NCBI RefSeq assembly: GCF_007625155.1
Contig: NZ_VMNK01000003.1
Span: 665,266-729,265 of the forward strand
Direction of reading: 5' to 3'
Source: Denitromonas halophila
GTDB lineage: Bacteria > Pseudomonadota > Gammaproteobacteria > Burkholderiales > Rhodocyclaceae
Length of the DNA: 64,000 nucleotides
Shown: positions 34,707 through 43,724 of the stretch, piece after piece
How the letters are laid out: each line of letters opens with the position of its first letter
Position numbering within the stretch: position 1 is the first letter of the stretch
The notes under the pieces: model-generated
What the model was told of the DNA's origin: nothing
The model's database searches: none
Seen by the model: the letters and a program-made list of their open reading frames with translations, nothing else
Position numbers and translations under genes: made by a program

Positions 34707-35654
34707 ATGGATACCCCCTCCCGCAAACAGCGTGGCGCCGAAAAAACAGCCCGCATCCCGATCAAGATCGTGCCCGCCGAGCGCCTGCGCAAACCCGAGT
34801 GGATCCGCATCAAGCTCGGCAGCGGGGAAGAGGTCGAGCGCTTCAACGAGATCAAGGCCACGCTGCGCGACCAAAAGCTGCACACCGTCTGCGAAGAAGC
34901 CTCCTGCCCGAACATCCATGAATGTTTCGGCAAGGGCACGGCCACTTTCATGATCATGGGCGATATCTGTACCCGTCGCTGCCCCTTCTGCGACGTGGGC
35001 CATGGCCGCCCCGATCCGCTCAACGCCGAAGAACCCAAAGACCTGGCCAGCACCGTGGCCGCCATGCGCCTCAACTATGTGGTGGTCACCTCGGTCGACC
35101 GCGACGACCTGCGCGACGGCGGTGCCCAGCACTTTGTCGAGTGCATCCGTGCCGTGCGCGAAGCCTCGCCGAAAACCAGCATCGAAGTGCTGGTGCCCGA
35201 TTTCCGTGGCCGCATGGACATCGCCCTCGAAATCTTCGATCAGGCGCCGCCCGACGTGATGAACCACAACCTCGAGACCGTGCCCCGTCTCTACAAGCAG
35301 GCCCGCCCCGGTTCCGACTACGCCTACTCGCTCGAGTTGCTCAAGCAGTTCAAGGCGCGTCACCCCGAGGTGCCGACCAAGTCTGGCCTGATGGTGGGTC
35401 TGGGCGAGACCGACGAGGAGATCCTCGAAGTGATGCGCGACCTGCGCGCCCACGACGTCGAGATGCTCACCATTGGCCAATATCTGCAGCCGTCCAACGG
35501 CCACCTGCCGGTCTTGCGCTATGTGCACCCCGACACCTTCAAGATGTTTGAAACCGAAGCGCTCAAGATGGGCTTCAAGAACGCCGCTTGCGGCCCGATG
35601 GTGCGCTCTTCCTACTGGGCCGACCAGCAAGCCCACGGCGCCGGCGTGGTGTGA
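34707..35654 (+). CDS. lipA: Lipoyl synthase LipA
   Basis: This 315-residue radical SAM enzyme inserts two sulphur atoms into octanoylated proteins. Two [4Fe-4S] clusters are accounted for by C62, C67 and C73 ([13 protein letters not shown]) and by the radical SAM triad C88, C92 and C95 (CTRRCPFC). The C-terminal RSSYWADQQ provides the serine ligand of the auxiliary cluster. An ATG at 34692 would add five residues, but AAGGAAA lies just before the ATG at 34707. Its stop overlaps the next gene. Confidence 0.95.
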   Translation: MDTPSRKQRGAEKTARIPIKIVPAERLRKPEWIRIKLGSGEEVERFNEIKATLRDQKLHTVCEEASCPNIHECFGKGTATFMIMGDICTRRCPFCDVGHGRPDPLNAEEPKDLASTVAAMRLNYVVVTSVDRDDLRDGGAQHFVECIRAVREASPKTSIEVLVPDFRGRMDIALEIFDQAPPDVMNHNLETVPRLYKQARPGSDYAYSLELLKQFKARHPEVPTKSGLMVGLGETDEEILEVMRDLRAHDVEMLTIGQYLQPSNGHLPVLRYVHPDTFKMFETEALKMGFKNAACGPMVRSSYWADQQAHGAGVV

Positions 35655-36364
35655 TGGATCGCTTCGCCACCGCGCTGCTGGCCATCGCCATCGCGGCGGC
35701 CGGCTTCCTCATCGGCGGCGGGCTGCAGCAGTTCCGTATGGCCGACCGGTCGGTCACCATCAAGGGGCTGGCCGAGCAGTCTGTCAAAAGCGATTTTGCC
35801 GTGTGGACGCTGAGCTTCCGTCGTGGTGGCAAAGCCTTTGGCGCGGTGCAGAGCGAGCTGACCGACGATCGGGAGCGGGTGGTGGCCTTCCTGAGAGAGC
35901 AGGGTTTTGGTGACGACGAGCTGGAAATCCATCCGGTGCAGGTGCAGGATCTGTTCGCTCGGGAGTATGCGCAGGCCAATCTGCCCTTGCGCTACAACGG
36001 GCAGGGCAGGGTCAGCGTGAAGTCGCCGCGAGTCGATGCCGTGGCGGCGGCGGCCAACCGTCTCGACCCACTCATCGCAGCCGGCGTCCCGCTCACCGGC
36101 GAGGGCGAAGGCCAGGGCGTGCCCCAGTACCAGCTGCGCGGCGTCAATGCACTCAAGCCCGCCTTGCTGGCTGCCGCCACACGGAATGCTCGTGAGCAGG
36201 CCGAGAAATTTGCCGCCGATGCCGGCGCCGGCCTGGGCATGCTGAAGAGCGCCAATCAGGGTGTGATCCGTGTGCTCGACGACGATGGCGGCGAGTTCGA
36301 AACCGGCCGCAGCATCGGCAAACGCCTGCGGGTGGTGTCCACCTTCGTGTTCATGCTTGACTGA
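35654..36364 (+). CDS. SIMPL domain (DUF541) membrane-anchored protein
   Basis: This 236-residue protein has an N-terminal membrane anchor or uncleaved signal (residues 5-24) followed by a SIMPL domain: RSVTIKGLAEQSVKSDFAVWTL at the start and RNAREQAEKFAADAGAGLG near the end. SIMPL proteins are periplasmic and associated with stress protection, without a defined reaction. The ATG shares a base with the lipA stop (TGATG), so it is translationally coupled to lipA, though a role in lipoate metabolism is not implied. Confidence 0.85.
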   Translation: MDRFATALLAIAIAAAGFLIGGGLQQFRMADRSVTIKGLAEQSVKSDFAVWTLSFRRGGKAFGAVQSELTDDRERVVAFLREQGFGDDELEIHPVQVQDLFAREYAQANLPLRYNGQGRVSVKSPRVDAVAAAANRLDPLIAAGVPLTGEGEGQGVPQYQLRGVNALKPALLAAATRNAREQAEKFAADAGAGLGMLKSANQGVIRVLDDDGGEFETGRSIGKRLRVVSTFVFMLD

Positions 36365-36465
36365 GCAATTGCGCCGAGTTTGAAAACAAGCGTGAGCGGA
36401 GGCCGTCGGTATCCGCTCCGGTGCTAGAGTGAGCCTTCACCGACGTCATGGCTGGAGGTTTTTCC

Positions 36466-37149
36466 GTGCGAATTTTGATCCGAACCCTGGCCGTGTTGGC
36501 CATTGCCTTGCCGGCCTGGGCCGGTGGCCTCGACGGTCTCACCAATCGCCAGGCCACCTCGGGCCTGCGTGAAGCGCTCGACCAGGGCGCCCGCGCCGCG
36601 GTCAGCCAGCTGGGCCAGAACGGCGGCTTTCTGAATAACCCCAAAGTCCGCATCCCGCTGCCCGGCGTGCTCGAAAAAGCCAAGCCGATTCTCAGCATGC
36701 TCGGCCGTGGCAAGGACATGGACAAGCTCGAAACGGCCATGAACCAGGCCGCCGAAGCCGCCGTGCCGGAGGCCAAGACCTTGCTGGTCGACGCGGTCAA
36801 GCAGATGAGCGTGGAAGACGCCAAGAACATTCTCACCGGCGGTGAGGATTCGGTGACCCGTTATTTCGAATCGAAAACCCGTGAGGCCCTGACCGGCCGC
36901 TTCATGCCGGTGGTCACCGAGCAGACCAACCGTCTGTCCTTGGCCAAGCAGTACAACAAGCTGGCCGACAAGGCGAGCGCCACCGGCCTGCTCGAAGGTG
37001 ACGAGGCCTCGGTTGAGCGGTATGTGACCGCCAAGGCGCTCGACGGGCTTTACCTCACCATCGCCGAGCAGGAGCGCGCGATTCGGCAGAACCCCATGCA
37101 AGCCGCCGGCTCGCTGGCCAAGCAGGTGTTTGGCGCCCTCGGTCGCTAG
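36466..37149 (+). CDS. DUF4197 domain exported protein
   Basis: This 227-residue protein has a signal peptide (cut near PAWAG) and DUF4197 sequence: GLDGLTNRQATSGLREALDQG and the helical GFLNNPKVRIPLPG segment. Family members are periplasmic or outer-membrane associated, with unknown function. Two starts are possible: ATG 36448, and GTG 36466, which has TGGAGG seven bases upstream and gives a compact signal peptide; I chose the latter. It is convergent with the Yip1-family gene. Confidence 0.83.
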   Translation: MRILIRTLAVLAIALPAWAGGLDGLTNRQATSGLREALDQGARAAVSQLGQNGGFLNNPKVRIPLPGVLEKAKPILSMLGRGKDMDKLETAMNQAAEAAVPEAKTLLVDAVKQMSVEDAKNILTGGEDSVTRYFESKTREALTGRFMPVVTEQTNRLSLAKQYNKLADKASATGLLEGDEASVERYVTAKALDGLYLTIAEQERAIRQNPMQAAGSLAKQVFGALGR

Positions 37150-37171
37150 ATACGGCAGCTGCTGTCGTGCG

Positions 37172-37768
37172 TCAGCGCCAACCCAGGATGGCGCTGACGA
37201 TCAGGGCCATCATCATCACCAGGCCAATCCAGGCGGCGACGCCGACCAGCGTGATGCGGTTGGCCACGCCATGTGCCAGGTGACTGTCGCTCACATGCAG
37301 CAAGGGGCCGACGCCGTGGCGAATGAGCGCCACCGTGCCCACCCAGGCCAATGCGCCAACCGCCAGGTTGAACCACAGGCTCGGCACCAGTAGCGCCAGC
37401 GACGCGAGCCACAGCGGGACTGGCGCAATCGCAGCCAGCGAAAAGCTTTGTGCAAAGCCGGGGCGGGCCGCCATCGACTGGGTGATCTGGCGGATCAGGT
37501 CGGCCATCATGAACACCATGACCACTTCGACGACAAAGAATACGCCGCCGACGATCAGCGCTTCTGTGATGCCCAAAGGCGGTTCGAGCAGCGGAAAGAC
37601 CTGACCGGGATGTGCCATGTTGGCGTAGGCGTACATGAGTGGTGGCAGCAGCGATAGCGGCACCACCACCGCCAGCAGCATCTTGCCAACGGCCGGATGC
37701 ATGTGTTCGACATCGCGCCAGCCGTCGGTCTCCGAGACCAGCATGCGGGGAAGATTGGTGAGTGTCAT
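37172..37768 (-). CDS. Yip1 family membrane protein
   Basis: This 198-residue protein has about five membrane segments with the Yip1 pattern: a short N-terminal amphipathic part (LPRMLVSETDGWRDVE), then hydrophobic blocks from residue 28 on. Bacterial Yip1 members are inner-membrane proteins without a known activity. The frame extends 19 codons upstream, but the ATG at 37768 has a very strong AAGGAGGA ribosome site. Confidence 0.83.
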   Translation of the reverse strand: MTLTNLPRMLVSETDGWRDVEHMHPAVGKMLLAVVVPLSLLPPLMYAYANMAHPGQVFPLLEPPLGITEALIVGGVFFVVEVVMVFMMADLIRQITQSMAARPGFAQSFSLAAIAPVPLWLASLALLVPSLWFNLAVGALAWVGTVALIRHGVGPLLHVSDSHLAHGVANRITLVGVAAWIGLVMMMALIVSAILGWR

Positions 37769-37925
37769 GGTCGTCCTCCTTGAATCGGTGGCGCCGACCC
37801 GTGGCCGGCGCCGGGTGCATGACACTCATCAGGCCGCTGGCGTGCGCCAAGGTTCGCAGCCCTCCCCCGGTCGCTCGGCCGGGCGAAGCGGGCAGGCTCG
37901 GCGTAAAATGCCTTCGGTGTTCCCT

Positions 37926-37955
37926 GCGCCGCCCCGTCCGGGCGGCGCCGTTTTT
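37926..37955 (+). terminator. Terminator-like hairpin in the leader of rep
   Basis: A 9-bp GC-only stem (GCGCCGCCC/GGGCGGCGC) with a 5-base loop is followed by CGTTTTT, 15 bases before the rep ATG. No plus-strand gene ends nearby, so it could attenuate rep itself. A TAAAAT at 37904 might be the -10 of the transcript it controls. Confidence 0.55.
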
Positions 37956-37969
37956 CATTCTCAGGTCCC

Positions 37970-39952
37970 ATGTCCGCACATCTCAACGCCCCCCAGCGCG
38001 AAGCGATCCGCTATCTCGACGGCCCCTGCCTGGTGCTCGCCGGCGCCGGCAGCGGCAAGACGCGGGTGATCACGCAGAAGATCGCCCACTTGGTCGAGAC
38101 CTGTGACTTCAGTCCCAGCAACATTGCCGCCATCACCTTCACCAACAAGGCCGCCAAGGAAATGCAGGAGCGGGTCGGTGGCCTGCTCGGCGGCGGCAAG
38201 GCCAAGGGGCTGACGGTGTGTACCTTTCACGCGCTGGGTGTGCGCATGGTGCGGCAGGAGGCCAAGCATTGCGGGCTCAAGCCGCAGTTCTCGATTCTCG
38301 ATGCGGCCGATGCCAACCAGATCATCGCCGACCTCGTCGCCGACGCCGACCGCGCTTACGCGCGCTCGCTGCAATGGGTCATCTCCGGCTGGAAGAACGC
38401 CATGATCCCGCCCGAAGAGGCGGTCAAGCTGGCCAATGATGATGTGTCTGCCGCCGCCGCGAAGGTCTATGGCGAATACGAGCGCACCTTGCGCGCTTAT
38501 CAGGCCGTCGACTTCGACGACCTGATCGGCCTGCCGGTGCGTCTGCTCGAAGAGAACGACGAGGTGCGCGAGCGCTGGCAAAACCGCCTGCGCTACCTGC
38601 TGATCGACGAATACCAGGACACCAACCGCGCCCAGTACCGCCTGCTGCGCCAGCTCTCCGGCGTGCGCGGCGCCTTCACCGCGGTGGGCGACGACGACCA
38701 GGCCATCTACGCCTGGCGCGGCGCCGACGTCGAAAACCTCAACCTGCTGCAGACTGACTACCCGCGCCTCAAGGTTATCAAGCTGGAGCAAAATTACCGG
38801 TCCAGCGCGCGTATCCTCGGCGCGGCCAACACGCTGATTGCCAACAATGAAAAGCTGTTCGAGAAGAAGCTGTGGTCCGACCACGGCCCCGGCGAGCCGA
38901 TCCGCGTGGTCGCCTCGCGCGACCCCGAAGCCGAGGCCCAACTGGTGGCCATGCGTATCCAGGCGCATCGCTTCGAGTTCAAGACCAAGTTCTCCGACTA
39001 CGCCATCCTCTACCGCGGCAACCACCAGGCGCGCCTGTTCGAGAAGCAGCTGCGCAACAACAAGATTCCCTATGTCATCTCCGGCGGCCAGTCCTTTTTC
39101 GACAAGGCCGAGATCCGCGATCTGATCAGCTACCTGCGCGTGATGGTCAATGGTGACGACGACCTGGCCTTCATCCGCGCCATTACCACCCCTCGCCGCG
39201 GGGTGGGCGCTGGCACCATCGAGGCTCTCGGCCGCTACGCGGGTCAGCGCCATGTGAGCCTGTTCGAAGCCGCTTTCGAAGAGGGCGCGGCCCACCATCT
39301 CAACACCCGCCAGCTCGAATCGGTGCAGGAGTTCGGCCAGTTCATCAACAAGCTGACCCACCGAGCCGAGCGCGAAAGCGCCGCGCAGGTGCTCGAAGCC
39401 CTGCTCCACGAAATCAACTACGAGGGTTGGCTGCTAGGCAGTTTCGATACCCGCGAGGCCGAAACCAAGTGGAGCAATGTGCGTGACTTCGTCGAATGGC
39501 TAGGCAGCAAGGGCGAGAAAGACGGAAAGAACCTGCTCGAACTCACCCAGACCATCGCTCTCATCTCCATGCTCGACAAGAACGATGAGGAATTCGACGG
39601 CGTGCAACTGGCCACACTGCATGCCTCGAAGGGGCTGGAGTTCAAGCACGTCTTCCTCATCGGCGTTGAAGAAGGTCTGCTGCCGCATCAATCGGCGCTG
39701 GACGAAGGTAATCTCGCCGAAGAGCGGCGGCTGATGTACGTCGGCATCACCCGCGCCCAGCGTTCGCTCACCGTCACCTGGTGCGAACGCCGTAAAGCCG
39801 GGCCCGATGTGCGTGTCTGCGAAGCCTCACGCTTCATTGGCGAGATGGGCGAGGGCGTAGCCGTGGCGAAAAAGAACGACGCGCCGGTGAGTCAGGATGA
39901 GGGGCGGGAGCGGCTCGCCAATCTGCGGGCGCTGTTGGGGAGCAAGCCATAG
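37970..39952 (+). CDS. rep: ATP-dependent DNA helicase Rep (UvrD/Rep family)
   Basis: This 660-residue superfamily 1A helicase unwinds DNA 3' to 5' and helps forks pass protein barriers. It has Walker A LVLAGAGSGKTRV, Walker B LLIDEYQDTNRAQYRLL, motif IV NYRSSARIL, motif V LATLHASKGLEFKHVFL and motif VI EERRLMYVGITRAQ. Length and the AHLNAPQREAIRYLDGPCLV start fit Rep better than UvrD or PcrA. A terminator-like hairpin precedes it. Confidence 0.93.
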   Translation: MSAHLNAPQREAIRYLDGPCLVLAGAGSGKTRVITQKIAHLVETCDFSPSNIAAITFTNKAAKEMQERVGGLLGGGKAKGLTVCTFHALGVRMVRQEAKHCGLKPQFSILDAADANQIIADLVADADRAYARSLQWVISGWKNAMIPPEEAVKLANDDVSAAAAKVYGEYERTLRAYQAVDFDDLIGLPVRLLEENDEVRERWQNRLRYLLIDEYQDTNRAQYRLLRQLSGVRGAFTAVGDDDQAIYAWRGADVENLNLLQTDYPRLKVIKLEQNYRSSARILGAANTLIANNEKLFEKKLWSDHGPGEPIRVVASRDPEAEAQLVAMRIQAHRFEFKTKFSDYAILYRGNHQARLFEKQLRNNKIPYVISGGQSFFDKAEIRDLISYLRVMVNGDDDLAFIRAITTPRRGVGAGTIEALGRYAGQRHVSLFEAAFEEGAAHHLNTRQLESVQEFGQFINKLTHRAERESAAQVLEALLHEINYEGWLLGSFDTREAETKWSNVRDFVEWLGSKGEKDGKNLLELTQTIALISMLDKNDEEFDGVQLATLHASKGLEFKHVFLIGVEEGLLPHQSALDEGNLAEERRLMYVGITRAQRSLTVTWCERRKAGPDVRVCEASRFIGEMGEGVAVAKKNDAPVSQDEGRERLANLRALLGSKP

Positions 39953-39965
39953 GCGGATGTGTGGA

Positions 39966-41162
39966 TCAATCGGCCGATTGTTTTGCCGGTGCGGGATCAA
40001 CGATAACGGACGACCGTCCGATAGCGAGGAGTCGATTTGCGCAGCGCGATGAAAACGTCATGGCAGGCCGGTCGACATATCGGTAGAAAACATCCGAGAG
40101 GGTATACACGATCACTATTGATAGTCCCGATGCAATAAATGCGGAAAAATCATAGCGGCCGGTGTATCGGAACAGCGCGGTAAAGGCAAACACGCCGGCT
40201 GTGGCGAGGATGGGCACCTGAATCAAGTAAGCGGAGAAGGACACTTTCCCCATGAAGACGAAAGGCTTTCCTGAGACGAAGGTGCTGAGCTTTTGTCCAA
40301 ACAATGCGGCGTATACAACGAATATTCCGGAGAGAAAGTTGGACACCGTGTAGGTCTTTTCGCCAAACACCGATGCGACGTACCGGTATGACTGGCTGTC
40401 GTTGTGTGCGCCTGCAAAATACAGTCCAACGATCAGCAGCAGCAACGCCATAGAGTCCCGAATCGGCTTCCCGAAAAGATGAAACCAGTGTCCGATGACA
40501 AAGGAAATCAATCCGAGACAGAACCCTCCGCCAATGCTGCCCAGCGCAAAAAGTCCGACCGAAGCGACAATGGCGATTCCGCCCGCGGTGATCATCGCGG
40601 ATTTCATTCGTATGGCGCATAGCGCGAAGATGAGATAAGAGCCGAATATCTCTATCTTCATTGTCCACAACACTGGGTTGTAGGCGCTTTCACCGGCAAT
40701 GAAAAAACTGTCGATGGCGCCGCTATACAGTGCGCCATTGAGTGAGTGCGGAAAATTTCCAAAATTGGCCATCCATTGGCCGAGCTGGGATTTGTCCACG
40801 GTGACAAGACTGAGGGCGATCAGCGAAAGCACGCATGATGCGGTAACCGGGATGGCAAGTCGCGGATACCGTTTGATGAACATCGAGAGAATCCGCCGGT
40901 CTTGATGTCGGGTGGCGAGCGTGATCTTGGACAGGATGAAGCCGCTCAGAACGAAGAAGATGAAGACGGCGGCCGTTCCCGAGTAAAGAAACCCGAGGGG
41001 GGCGTGGTGAATGAATTGCTGAACGGGGAAATTGGCGCCGCTGCCCTCGCCAAAGTTGTGGACGAAGGGGAAGAACATCAGGCTGAGATGGGACATTAGA
41101 ACCATGAAACAAGCCAGTCCGCGGACGCCCTCCACAGAGTTGAGCTTTTTCTTGTCATCCAC
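39966..41162 (-). CDS. Acyltransferase 3 family membrane protein (OafA/YrhL-like)
   Basis: This protein of about 398 residues has roughly ten membrane helices and the acyltransferase 3 start LNSVEGVRGLACFMVLMSHL, with the family histidine, followed by FFVLSGFIL. Such enzymes O-acetylate surface sugars or other envelope molecules. The start is taken as the GTG at 41162, with AAGGAG a little upstream; a longer frame to 41279 lacks family support. Base composition is clearly lower in GC than the neighbours, and codons ending in A or T are common, suggesting acquisition by transfer. Confidence 0.87.
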   Translation of the reverse strand: MDDKKKLNSVEGVRGLACFMVLMSHLSLMFFPFVHNFGEGSGANFPVQQFIHHAPLGFLYSGTAAVFIFFVLSGFILSKITLATRHQDRRILSMFIKRYPRLAIPVTASCVLSLIALSLVTVDKSQLGQWMANFGNFPHSLNGALYSGAIDSFFIAGESAYNPVLWTMKIEIFGSYLIFALCAIRMKSAMITAGGIAIVASVGLFALGSIGGGFCLGLISFVIGHWFHLFGKPIRDSMALLLLIVGLYFAGAHNDSQSYRYVASVFGEKTYTVSNFLSGIFVVYAALFGQKLSTFVSGKPFVFMGKVSFSAYLIQVPILATAGVFAFTALFRYTGRYDFSAFIASGLSIVIVYTLSDVFYRYVDRPAMTFSSRCANRLLAIGRSSVIVDPAPAKQSAD

Positions 41163-41490
41163 CTTTTTCGTTCTCCTTTCTTGCAGCAGCGCCTGAACAG
41201 GGCATTTCCCTTCTGGGAAGTGTCGCGCATTATGGCGATGCGATCGACCACAAATCTTGTGGCACGTGAAGAAAAGCACAGTTCTGGCTGGGCCACTCGC
41301 GTTCTTTTTGTATGTTCAGCGTTGATCCATGCAACGGTTGTAGCATGGCGATGTCTTAGCAAGACGCCGTTGCAACCGAAGCGGTTGCTTGCGGGGTGGG
41401 TTTGAGCGGGTTTGGTGCGTGCGGTGATGCAGCGCATCCTTGCACGGACGTTATTCAACCGTGTCTCTGTGCTTTTTTGTGGAATATTCC
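41163..41490. other. AT-richer intergenic region between acyltransferase and lipoprotein
   Basis: This stretch of about 330 bases has no convincing gene. It shares the lower GC of the acyltransferase and contains a short hairpin (GCAACCG/CGGTTGC at 41372-41388) without a T run. It should hold the divergent promoters; none stands out. Confidence 0.4.
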
Positions 41491-42102
41491 ATGGCATATC
41501 GCTTTCTTCTTGCGCTTGTTTTGGCGATATCACTGAATGGCTGCGCGACTTCGACCTTCCGGCAGTCCTGGAGCGCGTCCGACGCGCAGGCGCACCCGCT
41601 AGGCAAAACAGTTGCGTTTGTGATGTTGCCCGTGGAGGCCGACCGGCGGCGATCTGAGGACTTGTTTGCACAAGTGCTGGCACCGGCGATGGATGTGACA
41701 GCCGGCTACGCCGTCGTGGCTGAGGCGCTGCCAGACGCGTCGGCGCTGGCCAGGGCCAAAGCGCAGGCGTCGCGACTTGGCTATGGCTCGGTGCTCGTCG
41801 TGAGAGTGGTGTCGACGCGCGATGAGCTGGTCTATCAGCCCGGTGTGAGTCCGTTCTTCGGCCCTGGTTTTGGCTATTACGGGCGCCGCGGCCCGATTGG
41901 TTATCCGTTCATGATGGATACGGGTTACTACGAGAGGGTGCGCATCGCGGTGGTGGAATTGAGCCTGTACGCCATACGCGGTGACCATCTGCTGTGGACG
42001 GCGAGTACCGAGGTGCTCGATTCGAACAAGCTGGAGCGAGTGGTGCGGATACTGGCCGATGCGATGCTCAAAGATCTGCTGGCCAAGGGTGTATTGCCCT
42101 GA
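41491..42102 (+). CDS. Predicted lipoprotein (DUF4136-like)
   Basis: This 203-residue protein has a lipoprotein signal ending in SLNGC (lipobox L-N-G-C) and then a region, ending LDSNKLERVVRILADAMLKDLLAKG, that resembles DUF4136-type lipoproteins. A central Gly/Tyr/Pro-rich stretch (FFGPGFGYYGRRGPIGYPF) resembles the loops of these proteins. It is probably anchored in the outer membrane; function unknown. An upstream in-frame ATG at 41440 would give a poor signal peptide. A strong terminator follows. Confidence 0.7.
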   Translation: MAYRFLLALVLAISLNGCATSTFRQSWSASDAQAHPLGKTVAFVMLPVEADRRRSEDLFAQVLAPAMDVTAGYAVVAEALPDASALARAKAQASRLGYGSVLVVRVVSTRDELVYQPGVSPFFGPGFGYYGRRGPIGYPFMMDTGYYERVRIAVVELSLYAIRGDHLLWTASTEVLDSNKLERVVRILADAMLKDLLAKGVLP

Positions 42103-42176
42103 GTGTTGCTGTCCCCGGAATCTTATGGCACTGCTTTCTGGCGGAAAAGCCGCTGATCGACCGCCGGGTGAGGACG

Positions 42177-42214
42177 AACAAATAGGGGCGCACCGAAGTG
42201 CGCCCCTATTTGTT
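42177..42214. terminator. Bidirectional terminator between the lipoprotein gene and livF
   Basis: A perfect 17-bp stem with a CGAA loop (core GGGGCGCAC/GTGCGCCCC) has A-rich left and T-rich right ends. It can stop the lipoprotein gene from the left and the liv operon from the right. Confidence 0.88.
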
Positions 42215-42229
42215 CAACGGGCGCCTGGC

Positions 42230-42958
42230 TTACTCGCCCAGATACGCCGCTCGCACCTTCGGGTCGGCCAGCAGTTCCTGGCCGGTGCCGGTGAGGGTCA
42301 GCTTGCCGCTTTCCATCACGTACCCGCGCTGGGCAAACTCGAGCGCCAGGTTGGCGTTCTGTTCGACCAGCAAGATGGTCACGCCTTCGTCCTTGACCGT
42401 CTGCACCACCTCAAAGATCTTTTCGACCACCAGTGGGGCGAGGCCCATGGAGGGTTCGTCGAGCAGCAGCAGCTTGGGCTGGGAGAGCAGGGCACGGCCG
42501 ATGGCGACCATCTGTTGCTCGCCGCCCGACAGCGTGCCGGCCACCTGCGCCAGACGCTCCTTGACCCGCGGCAGCATGGTGTAGACCCGCTCGAGGTCGG
42601 CCTCGATGCCGGCCGTGTCGTTACGGATGTAGGCGCCCATCCGCAGGTTTTCTTCGACCGTCAGGCGGGTGAAGATGCCGCGGCCCTCGGGCACCAGCGC
42701 AATGCCTTTGCGCAGGCGCTTGTGGGTGGGCATGGCACCGATGTCTTCGCCGTCGTAGGTGATGCTGCCGCTGGCCACGCCCAGCGTGCCGGAGATGGCA
42801 TTGAGCGTGGTGGTCTTGCCGGCGCCGTTGGCACCGATCAGGCAGACCATTTCGCCTTTGTAGAGCTCGAGACTGACGCCCTTGACGGCCTGAATGCCGC
42901 CGTAGGCGATCTTGATGTCGTCGAGCTGAAGCAGCGGGGAGGCGGGGTTAGTGTGCAT
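42230..42958 (-). CDS. livF: Branched-chain amino acid-type ABC transporter ATP-binding protein LivF
   Basis: This 242-residue ATPase has Walker [10 protein letters not shown], the signature [15 protein letters not shown] and Walker B LLLLDEP, with the LivF pattern [15 protein letters not shown]. It powers the LivHM channel from the cytoplasmic side. It is the last gene of the operon livK-livH-livM-livG-livF and overlaps livG by 11 bases. Family members also carry aromatic acids or dicarboxylates, so the substrate is not fixed by sequence. Confidence 0.95.
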   Translation of the reverse strand: MHTNPASPLLQLDDIKIAYGGIQAVKGVSLELYKGEMVCLIGANGAGKTTTLNAISGTLGVASGSITYDGEDIGAMPTHKRLRKGIALVPEGRGIFTRLTVEENLRMGAYIRNDTAGIEADLERVYTMLPRVKERLAQVAGTLSGGEQQMVAIGRALLSQPKLLLLDEPSMGLAPLVVEKIFEVVQTVKDEGVTILLVEQNANLALEFAQRGYVMESGKLTLTGTGQELLADPKVRAAYLGE

Positions 42959-43724
42959 GCTTGGGTCCTCCCAGGTAGGCGCTGATCACCGCGTCGTTTT
43001 TCTGGACCACGGCAGGCACGTCTTCGGCAATCTTCTTGCCGAAATCGAGCACGGCGACCCGGTCGCACAAGCCCATCACCAGTTTGACGTCGTGCTCGAT
43101 GAGCAGCACGGTGATGCCGTCGCGGCGGATCTGTTCGATCAGCACCTTGAGTTGGCCGGTTTCGGTGGCGTTCATGCCGGCGGCGGGTTCGTCCAGTGCC
43201 AGCAGTTGCGGTTCGGAGGCCAGTGCGCGGGCGATCTCGAGACGGCGCTGGTCGCCATAGGAGAGGCTCTTGCAGATGGTATGGGCGAAGCGCTCGATGC
43301 CCACATACTTGAGCAGTTCGAAGGCGCGCTCGGTGGTCAGACGCTCCTCTTCGATGGCGTGCTTGCTCTGTATCAGGATGCCCCACAGCCCGGCCTTGGT
43401 GCGGATGTGATGGCCGGCCATGACGTTTTCGAGGGCGGTCAGCTGACCGAACAGCCGGATGTTCTGGAAGGTGCGGGCGATACCCTGCTGCACCACCAGG
43501 TGGGGTTTGCCGGTGGGCAGCTCGGTGCCGTTGAAGACGAACTCGCCGTCGTCGGGAATGTAGGCGCCGGTCAGCACGTTGAAGAAGGTGGTCTTGCCGG
43601 CGCCGTTCGGGCCGATCAGGCCATAGACCTCGCCTTTGTTGATGGTCAGCGAGACATCGGACAGGGCGGTCAGACCGCCGAAACGTTTGCCCACACCGCG
43701 GGCTTCAAGCAATTTGATCATCAA
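42948..43724 (-). CDS. livG: Branched-chain amino acid-type ABC transporter ATP-binding protein LivG
   Basis: This 258-residue ATPase has Walker A GPNGAGKTTFFN, the LivG segment GIARTFQNIRLFGQLTALENVM, the signature LSYGDQRRLEIARAL and Walker B LLALDEPAAGMN. Its ATG at 43724 overlaps the livM stop by four bases, with a second ATG one codon later. Pairs with LivF. Confidence 0.95.
   Translation of the reverse strand: MMIKLLEARGVGKRFGGLTALSDVSLTINKGEVYGLIGPNGAGKTTFFNVLTGAYIPDDGEFVFNGTELPTGKPHLVVQQGIARTFQNIRLFGQLTALENVMAGHHIRTKAGLWGILIQSKHAIEEERLTTERAFELLKYVGIERFAHTICKSLSYGDQRRLEIARALASEPQLLALDEPAAGMNATETGQLKVLIEQIRRDGITVLLIEHDVKLVMGLCDRVAVLDFGKKIAEDVPAVVQKNDAVISAYLGGPKHAH

Noticed and set aside
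41372..41388. Hairpin GCAACCG/CGGTTGC as a terminator
   Set aside because: The stem is short and no T run follows in either direction.
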